Source of the DNA: Collinsella sp. | GTDB taxonomy: Bacteria; Actinomycetota; Coriobacteriia; Coriobacteriales; Coriobacteriaceae | DNA: 12,238 bases | Reading direction: 5' to 3' | Assembly (NCBI GenBank): GCA_019425005.1 | Contig: JAHYYK010000020.1 | Coordinates: 27,290 to 39,527 of the forward strand | Shown here: positions 6,172 through 10,952 of the stretch, piece after piece | How positions within the stretch are numbered: the first letter of the stretch is position 1 | How the letters are laid out: the number at the start of each line of letters is the position of its first letter | The notes under the pieces: model-generated | What the model was told of the DNA's origin: nothing | Seen by the model: the letters and a program-made list of their open reading frames with translations, nothing else | Database searches by the model: none | Translations under genes and position numbers: made by a program

Positions 6172-7620
6172 TTATGCCTCGACGGATTCAACGGCCTCGG
6201 AATCGCCGCTCTTGGACTTCAACGGCATCTTCTCCTGTCCTTCAAATCCAAAAATCATCGCCAACGCAAACGTCACGGCACCGCCAGCAAGACACCCGAT
6301 GGTGCCAGGGATGATATCCTGAGCAAACATGAGCACGTTCATCCATGGGAAACCAACGCCAGTGAAGATATAGACGTTGGCATGAAGAAGGCTTACCAGC
6401 AGACCACCGACAGCACCACCAATCATGTTCCAGGTAAGAGCCTTCTTGTCGCGAAACAGGATGCCGTAGATGATGGGCTCACTCACGCGACCGAAGGCAT
6501 AGGTGATGAACAAGTTCCAGCCCGTGGCTCGACTCTCCTTGCCCTTAGCGCGCAGGCCATAGGCGAGCGCGATGGCAAGCGTGGTGTAGGCTACAACCGC
6601 GGTGCCGGGGTATAAGATGGCGTCGTAACCGTTCTGGAGCGCGGCGGGCAATATGGCGGTATAGATCGGCACGTGCATGCCGGTGGCGATGATCAGATTC
6701 CAGAATGCGCCGATAACCGCGGTCGCAGCGGGACCGGCAACAGAGGCGAGCCAAATGATGAAATCGGCCACAAGGCCCATGACAAATTGGACGGCAGGGC
6801 CGCAGAGGCACAGCGCGACCGGCAACATCACGAGCACCGTACCCACGGGTACGATCAGAATGCGCAACATATCAGGCGAGATCTTCTTAAAGAAGCGCTC
6901 AACATAGGACTGGGCCCAGGTGATCAAGATGACCGGAAGAACAGCCTGGGTGTAGTTGACGAGCTGCATGGGGATGCCGAAGACGCTGAAAGGCTTTCCG
7001 TCCTCAACAATAGCGAGCATGTCGGGATAAATCATCACAACAGCGATGAGCAGTGCCAGCACAGGACTCGTTTTGAACTTCTTAGCCGAGCTATAGGCGG
7101 CAAACACCGGGAAGTAGTAATACGCTGCATCGCCCACCAGGGAAAGGATCCGATACAGGTCGCTCGTTTCGGACATAAAACCGGCGCCTTCGGGCCCAAA
7201 CAGAATAACGAGCATCTTGAAGATACCGGCGACACAAAAGATCGGAAGGATCGGGGTGATAGCGCCGCTCACGGCATCGAGCAGCTGATTGAAGAGGTGC
7301 TTGGGCGCCAAGCGCTCCTTCCAGCTAAGCTGAGGGCCATCGAGTTCCTCGTCAATCGATACCGTGACCTCGAATCCGCCCTGCTTACAAACCTCGTCGT
7401 AGACCTTGTCGACCGTGGGCCCGACCACCAGCTGCACCTGCCCTCCGGCGTGCACGACGCTGATGATAGACGAGATGTCCTCAAGCTTCTCATCATTCGA
7501 GAGGCTTTCATCCTTGAGGTTGAAGCGCAGGCGCGTCATGCAATGCGTAACCGAAGCCACGTTTTCCGCCCCGCCCACAGTGGAGAGAATCTGCTCTGCC
7601 ACCTTTTTGTAATTTGCCAT
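6172..7620 (-). CDS. Beta-glucoside-type PTS permease, EIIBC (no EIIA domain)
   Basis: 482-residue phosphotransferase system permease of the glucose-glucoside (Glc/Bgl) superfamily, which imports and phosphorylates beta-glucosides. EIIB domain: residues 1 to about 85, with the phosphorylated Cys27 in THCMTRLRF. EIIC domain: from about residue 105, with roughly ten hydrophobic segments, a GMHVPIY stretch at 314-320 and the substrate-site motif GRVSEPIIYG (377-386; the family usually has G-x-T-E-P). The chain ends after EIIC with a charged tail, so EIIA must come from another protein. Two adjacent ATGs (7623, 7620) are possible; AAAGGAG (7633-7627) is 6 nt from the second and only 3 nt from the first, so 7620 is preferred. 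The gene lies between licT and the 6-phospho-beta-glucosidase. Its ribosome binding site is complementary to a sequence overlapping a RAT-like element at the licT end. By analogy with BglF/BglP it should also phosphorylate and inactivate LicT when no substrate is present. Confidence 0.95.
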   Translation of the reverse strand: MANYKKVAEQILSTVGGAENVASVTHCMTRLRFNLKDESLSNDEKLEDISSIISVVHAGGQVQLVVGPTVDKVYDEVCKQGGFEVTVSIDEELDGPQLSWKERLAPKHLFNQLLDAVSGAITPILPIFCVAGIFKMLVILFGPEGAGFMSETSDLYRILSLVGDAAYYYFPVFAAYSSAKKFKTSPVLALLIAVVMIYPDMLAIVEDGKPFSVFGIPMQLVNYTQAVLPVILITWAQSYVERFFKKISPDMLRILIVPVGTVLVMLPVALCLCGPAVQFVMGLVADFIIWLASVAGPAATAVIGAFWNLIIATGMHVPIYTAILPAALQNGYDAILYPGTAVVAYTTLAIALAYGLRAKGKESRATGWNLFITYAFGRVSEPIIYGILFRDKKALTWNMIGGAVGGLLVSLLHANVYIFTGVGFPWMNVLMFAQDIIPGTIGCLAGGAVTFALAMIFGFEGQEKMPLKSKSGDSEAVESVEA

Positions 7621-7626
7621 CATTGG

Positions 7627-7668
7627 CTCCTTTGCACAATCTTGGCTTACTGTTCGAATCGGCAAAGG
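7627..7668 (-). promoter_or_regulatory. Possible ribosome-binding-site sequestering stem before the PTS permease
   Basis: On the minus strand CCTTTGC (7668-7662) is the perfect complement of GCAAAGG (7635-7629), which overlaps the permease Shine-Dalgarno AAAGGAG (7633-7627). Pairing across a 26-nt loop would hide the site. The CC of CCTTTGC is also the closing CC of the RAT-like element just upstream. The inverted repeat is seen; the control function is inferred. Confidence 0.45.
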
Positions 7669-7699
7669 TCATGCCCCGAATGGCTACGGGTTACAATCC
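7667..7699 (-). promoter_or_regulatory. Third RAT-like antiterminator element, spanning the licT stop codon
   Basis: On the minus strand it reads GGATTGTAAC, a hairpin with CCCG/CGGG arms and 8-nt loop, and then GGCATGACC. The 5' box differs from the RAT box GGATTGTTAC by one base, and the 3' box is identical to that of the leader RAT nearest licT. GGA TTG TAA of the box encodes the last two LicT residues and its stop. No T-run follows, so any effect is probably not on termination. The apical part is 4 nt longer than in a canonical 29-nt RAT. Confidence 0.6.
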
Positions 7700-8530
7700 T
7701 TTTTTGGAGATGATCCGGTTGAGATGGATCATCAGATAGAGTTCCTCCTCCTCGGAGAGCGTGGCGTCCCACGTTTCACGACAATAGGAACCGATATGCT
7801 TCACGCACTCTGCCAACTGCGGAAACTCCTCACGAAAGTTCTTGTACATCTGCATGTTGGCGCTGTTCAGCGACTCGCCGGCTTGAATGCGCTTGAACAG
7901 GTACCGCAGATGCGTGGCATAGCGAGTGAAATCGTAGGAATCGCGGTCAACGATGATGCGAAAATCACTCTCGACGATCTCAGTGACATCTTCTAGCATA
8001 TCGTCAAACTGCTTGGTGGGTTTGCTCGCGGTCTCGATGGCCTGAACAACCCGCGCATTGACGAGATTCATGGCAATGCTGGCAATCTCTTCTTTGGGAA
8101 GTCGTTCACCAAGCTCCTTTTCGAGCCTCATAACGATAAACTGCGCCGCTTTGTATTCCTTAGGATATGTCTCGCGCACTTCATAGGCGAGAGGCATCGC
8201 AATACGAAAACCCTTTTGCGCGCGCTCCACCGCAAATGACAGGTGATCGGCCATGAACAATGTCGCCTTGGTCGACAGATCATAGGGCAGCTCGTTGGCG
8301 ACGATGTCCATCACCTTGGCCGTGAACATCACGATCTCAGAAGGAAGGTCGCGCATGACGTCCTGCCCTTTGGGGTCGATGTCATAAAACGTATGCTCAA
8401 TCTTAGAGAGCGGCAGCTCGCGGGGAAATTCTCCCCCAAACCCGACGCCCCTGCCCATGGCGATCACGTCGCGCCCCTGCCCGTCGCGGCAAAGAACGGC
8501 ATTGTTGTTGAGCTTTTTAATCGCAAGCAT
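7691..8530 (-). CDS. licT: BglG/LicT-family transcriptional antiterminator
   Basis: 279-residue RNA-binding antiterminator that stabilises RAT hairpins in the nascent leader and so prevents termination when beta-glucosides are present. Domains: CAT RNA-binding domain at about 1-56 (IKKLNNNAVLC, MGRGVGF); PRD1 at about 65-170; PRD2 at about 175-279. Of the four family histidines, His96 (DHLSFA) in PRD1 and His207 (ATHLRYL) and His269 (LMIHLNR) in PRD2 are present. The second PRD1 histidine is replaced by Asn155 (IAMNLVNA, where relatives have ALHxxNA). The ATG at 8530 is chosen because it gives the family N-terminus and follows AAAGGAGGTT (8545-8536); a 16-residue extension from 8578 would begin inside the terminator. 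The gene is preceded by tandem RATs and a terminator, so LicT very likely controls its own transcription together with the downstream permease and hydrolase. Confidence 0.95.
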   Translation of the reverse strand: MLAIKKLNNNAVLCRDGQGRDVIAMGRGVGFGGEFPRELPLSKIEHTFYDIDPKGQDVMRDLPSEIVMFTAKVMDIVANELPYDLSTKATLFMADHLSFAVERAQKGFRIAMPLAYEVRETYPKEYKAAQFIVMRLEKELGERLPKEEIASIAMNLVNARVVQAIETASKPTKQFDDMLEDVTEIVESDFRIIVDRDSYDFTRYATHLRYLFKRIQAGESLNSANMQMYKNFREEFPQLAECVKHIGSYCRETWDATLSEEEELYLMIHLNRIISKKGL

Positions 8531-8555
8531 TATTGAACCTCCTTTCGGAATTATC

Positions 8556-8605
8556 AAAAAGAAAAGGCATGACTGCAAATAGCCGAGCTATCGCGGTCAT
8601 GCCTT
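8556..8605 (-). terminator. Intrinsic terminator in the licT leader, target of antitermination
   Basis: A perfect 10-bp stem, AAGGCATGAC (8605-8596) with GTCATGCCTT (8573-8564), encloses a 22-nt loop that contains a further ATAGC/GCTAT hairpin (8579-8591) and is followed by TTTTCTTTTTG. Its 5' arm overlaps the 3' box of RAT 2 (GGCATGACC, 8603-8595), so the terminator and the antiterminator exclude each other. It lies just before the licT ribosome binding site. Confidence 0.9.
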
Positions 8606-8619
8606 ACCAGTAACAATCC
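8595..8619 (-). promoter_or_regulatory. RAT 2: ribonucleic antiterminator site overlapping the licT leader terminator
   Basis: On the minus strand GGATTGTTAC matches the 5' part of the LicT/BglG/SacY recognition element exactly, followed after 6 nt by GGCATGACC in place of the usual GGCAAAACC. It is 25 nt long, 4 shorter than the canonical 29. Its 3' half is shared with the terminator stem, the classic arrangement in bgl and lic leaders. Confidence 0.85.
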
Positions 8620-8634
8620 GTTGTATCGAGGCGC

Positions 8635-8662
8635 GGGCATGCCTCCCTAGAAGTAACAATCC
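8635..8662 (-). promoter_or_regulatory. RAT 1: upstream ribonucleic antiterminator site
   Basis: On the minus strand GGATTGTTAC, a CTTC/GGAG apical stem, then GGCATGCCC; 28 nt in all. The closing GG/CC pairs are extended by GCGC on both sides, giving a 6-bp base. It is not followed by a T-run of its own. Its AGGCATG could also pair with the terminator 3' arm (CATGCCT), so it may compete with terminator folding or load LicT cooperatively with RAT 2. Confidence 0.8.
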
Positions 8663-8674
8663 GCGCAGCAAAGA

Positions 8675-8680
8675 ATGATA
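8675..8680 (-). promoter_or_regulatory. Possible -10 box of the licT operon promoter
   Basis: TATCAT on the minus strand lies 13 nt before RAT 1, as expected for a leader that starts just upstream of the RAT. No good -35 hexamer is visible at 16-18 nt, so the call is weak. Confidence 0.3.
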
Positions 8681-8790
8681 GCCCATATCTTCGCGGGGAG
8701 CACCGTCCACAGCCGACCAACGGTAGCATATCGTCCGTGAACGGTTTTGGAAGCGTTGAAACGATTGGGAGGCCGTCTCAATCTTGCGGA

Positions 8791-9765
8791 TCAGCCAAGG
8801 ATACGGGCCATACGTGCCTTGAACTCCGCGAGGAAGCGCGGGGCGTCCACGGTTAGCGCCACAAGGGCGCTCTTGTCCGGATCGGACAGGCGGTGCTCGT
8901 CGCAGATGGTGCGGCCGCGATACTCGCCCAGCAGGTCGACACGAAGGTTACAGCCGAGCGCACCCACGAGCGTGGGATCAATCGCCACGGCAACCGCCAG
9001 CGGATCGTGCAGCGCGCAGCCGCCCAGGTAGGGCGCGTTCATTTCGTACGAACCGATATAGTGCTCGACCATGCTCGCAAACGCGCAGCCAGCCATAGTG
9101 CCCGAGCCCGTCCAGCCGGCAACGTCGCGGCGCGTGAGCACCACGCGATGCGTCACATCCAGCCCCACCATAGTGAGCTTGCGGCCCGAACGCAGCACGG
9201 CATCGGCCGCCTCGGGGTCGCTCGCCATGTTGGCCTCGGCACCGGCGCTCACGTTTCCGGGCACGGTAAGCGCACCGCCCATCACGACCACGCGACCGAT
9301 AGACATCATCTCCGCCGCATCGCGCTCCAGGGCAAGCGCCAGATTGGTGAGCGGGCCGGTCGCAACGTAGACCAGATCGGGACCATAGGTACGCGCGGCA
9401 TCAATCAGGTAATCGACCGCCGCATTGCCGTCGGCCGACGTCGCGCCCACCGGCTCGTACGGCGAGGCGGGCACGCTTGCGCCGCCGATGCCGTTCTTGC
9501 CGTGGATAAGCGTGGTGGACGCCGGCGGCGTGTAGGGTTCGGTCGCCTTCATGGGACGATCGGCGCCCAGGTACACCGGCACCTCGGGACGACCCAACAG
9601 GTCGAGCACCGCCAAGCAGTTGTGCGCCGACTGCTCGACGCGCACGTTGCCAAAGCACGTGGTGATGCCGACGAGCTCCACCTCGGGGCTCGCGATGGCG
9701 TAGGCAAGCGCCATCGCATCATCCACACCCATATCCAGATCAAGGATCAGCTTCTTGGTTGCCAT
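8791..9765 (-). CDS. Inosine-uridine-preferring nucleoside hydrolase family protein
   Basis: 324-residue nucleoside hydrolase (IU-NH family, normal length), which splits ribonucleosides into base and ribose using a bound calcium ion. Seen: the N-terminal Asp cluster DLDMGVDD (9-16), giving the calcium ligands Asp11, Asp15 and Asp16 by alignment with the D-x-D-P-G-x-D-D family motif, although Met12 replaces the usual Pro; VATGPLTNLA (134-143); VMGGA (161-165); GAEANMASDPEAA (175-187) with Glu177 and Asn179 for ribose contacts; and the His253-Asp254 pair in ALHDPLA, equivalent to the C-terminal calcium-ligand region. There is no signal peptide, so it acts in the cytosol. The start at 9765 lies 4 nt after the ribokinase stop with a GGAG site inside the end of that gene, so the two are co-transcribed. 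Which bases it accepts cannot be read. Confidence 0.95.
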   Translation of the reverse strand: MATKKLILDLDMGVDDAMALAYAIASPEVELVGITTCFGNVRVEQSAHNCLAVLDLLGRPEVPVYLGADRPMKATEPYTPPASTTLIHGKNGIGGASVPASPYEPVGATSADGNAAVDYLIDAARTYGPDLVYVATGPLTNLALALERDAAEMMSIGRVVVMGGALTVPGNVSAGAEANMASDPEAADAVLRSGRKLTMVGLDVTHRVVLTRRDVAGWTGSGTMAGCAFASMVEHYIGSYEMNAPYLGGCALHDPLAVAVAIDPTLVGALGCNLRVDLLGEYRGRTICDEHRLSDPDKSALVALTVDAPRFLAEFKARMARILG

Positions 9766-9769
9766 TGTT

Positions 9770-10765
9770 CTACTCCGCTTCTCCGTCTACATCCAAACCG
9801 TCTAAACCAAACTTGTGCTCGACTTCCGCACGCGTGGGAATTGATTGCTGAGCGCCCAGGTGCGACACCGTCACCGCCGAGGCGCGAGCACCCGCCGCCA
9901 TGCACTCAAAGAGCGGCAGGCCCTCCAGACGAGCCGCCGCCAACGCGCCGATAAACGTATCGCCCGCGGCCGTCGTATCGACCACCGCGCTCGAAAGCGC
10001 CGGCATGCGCAGCGGCTCACCGCCATCGCCGAGCGTAACCGAGCCGGCGCCGCCCAACGTGATGACCGCAGCCCCGGCGCCCTTGTCGAGCAGCGCATTG
10101 AGCGCGGCGACGCAACTCGCATCATCCGTGGGCAGAATGCCCGTCAGTACCTGGCACTCGGTCTCGTTGGGGCAGACCAGGTCGACCGCTGGCCACGCTC
10201 CTGCCGGCAGGTCGCAGGCGGGCGCCGGGTTAAAGATCGTATAGAACCCCAGCTCGTGAGCGCAAGCAAGCGCCCCGGCCGTCGCCGCAAGGTCACATTC
10301 GCCCTGGGCGATAAAGACGCCGCCAGCAGCCGGGGCAATCTCGCTGGCATCGCCGTCGAGCTCGTCGGCCACCAAGCGCCTCAGTGCGCGGGCAACGTCC
10401 TCGCCCGCAAGCGCATGGTTGGCGCCCGGCGACAGCACGATGCGGTTGTCGCTCTCACAGCGAATGATAGTCGCAGTACCGGTCTCCACGTCGTCGAGAC
10501 GTGTCACGGACTCAACGCCCACGCCGGCATCTTGGAGCCCTGCCACAAGCGCATCGCCAAAGGTATCGCGCCCAACAGCGCCGATCATGCACGTGCGCGC
10601 ACCCATGCGCGCAGCGGCAACGGCCTGATTGGCTCCCTTACCGCCGGCGTTGGTGATAAAACCGCTGCCATCGACCGTCTCGCCCGCGCGCGGCATGCGC
10701 TCGCACGCCACCGAAAGGTCCATGTTCATGCTGCCGAACACCGCAACGATGCTGTGATCCGCCAT
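9770..10765 (-). CDS. rbsK: Ribokinase (PfkB family)
   Basis: 331-residue PfkB-family sugar kinase, ATP + D-ribose to ribose 5-phosphate. Seen: N-terminal FGSMNMDL (10-17), PfkB signature 1 with GGKGANQAVAAARMG (41-55), a PNETE motif (199-203), and signature 2 DTTAAGDTFIGALA (263-276) with catalytic Asp269. GGKGANQA and the NPAPA stretch (179-183) are ribokinase-like rather than fructokinase-like. An in-frame extension to 10894 adds 43 residues with no family similarity; the ATG at 10765 has GAGGAGG (10777-10771) and gives the correct N-terminus. Coupled to a nucleoside hydrolase 4 nt downstream, it would phosphorylate the ribose that enzyme releases and send it to the pentose phosphate pathway, where transketolase acts. 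No ribose transporter is visible. A related pentose or deoxyribose kinase role is possible. Confidence 0.92.
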   Translation of the reverse strand: MADHSIVAVFGSMNMDLSVACERMPRAGETVDGSGFITNAGGKGANQAVAAARMGARTCMIGAVGRDTFGDALVAGLQDAGVGVESVTRLDDVETGTATIIRCESDNRIVLSPGANHALAGEDVARALRRLVADELDGDASEIAPAAGGVFIAQGECDLAATAGALACAHELGFYTIFNPAPACDLPAGAWPAVDLVCPNETECQVLTGILPTDDASCVAALNALLDKGAGAAVITLGGAGSVTLGDGGEPLRMPALSSAVVDTTAAGDTFIGALAAARLEGLPLFECMAAGARASAVTVSHLGAQQSIPTRAEVEHKFGLDGLDVDGEAE

Positions 10766-10830
10766 GGAAACCTCCTCGTCTTCGGGCTTTGCGCCCACCA
10801 TCGACCAACGATTGTGCACTCTCGCACCCC

Positions 10831-10859
10831 CTATAACTTTAGTCCACTTTGATGTGGAC
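10831..10859 (-). promoter_or_regulatory. Candidate promoter and operator of the ribokinase-nucleoside hydrolase unit
   Basis: On the minus strand a -10-like TTATAG (10836-10831) follows a perfect inverted repeat GTCCAC-N6-GTGGAC (10859-10842), which also contains tandem AAAGT boxes 10 bp apart (AAAGTGGACTAAAGT). The dyad fills the -35/-10 spacer region, a place suited to a repressor. No clear -35 is seen and no regulator gene is adjacent. Confidence 0.4.
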
Positions 10860-10869
10860 GCGCGCTTGA

Positions 10870-10888
10870 GCTTGCGCCAGCAGCAAGC
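10870..10888. repeat. Short inverted repeat in the divergent intergenic region
   Basis: GCTTGC-N7-GCAAGC lies between the ribokinase promoter region and the acyltransferase. It has no T-run, so it is not a terminator. It may be a regulator site for either divergent gene; function unknown. Confidence 0.25.
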
Positions 10889-10907
10889 ATTCACAGGGGT
10901 AGGCAGC

Positions 10908-10913
10908 TACAAT
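10908..10913 (+). promoter_or_regulatory. Possible -10 box for the acyltransferase gene
   Basis: TACAAT matches 5 of 6 of the -10 consensus and lies 39 nt before the ATG. The best -35-like sequence (TTCACA at 10890-10895) is only 12 nt away, too close, so the call is weak. Confidence 0.3.
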
Positions 10914-10952
10914 GAATACGTGCTGATTATTCTCGTCATTGGATGATGTATT

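Noticed and set aside
6673..7713. 346-codon plus-strand frame opposite the PTS permease
   Set aside because: Hydrophilic Asp/His/Asn-rich product opposite an evident membrane permease; typical antisense shadow.
8763..8783. Possible terminator after the nucleoside hydrolase (GATTG/CAATC)
   Set aside because: Only 5 bp of stem with an 11-nt loop and a short GTTTC tail; too weak to call.
8893..9954. Plus-strand frames antisense to the nucleoside hydrolase and ribokinase (also 9845-10852)
   Set aside because: Arg/His-rich translations without domain signals, opposite well-defined enzymes.
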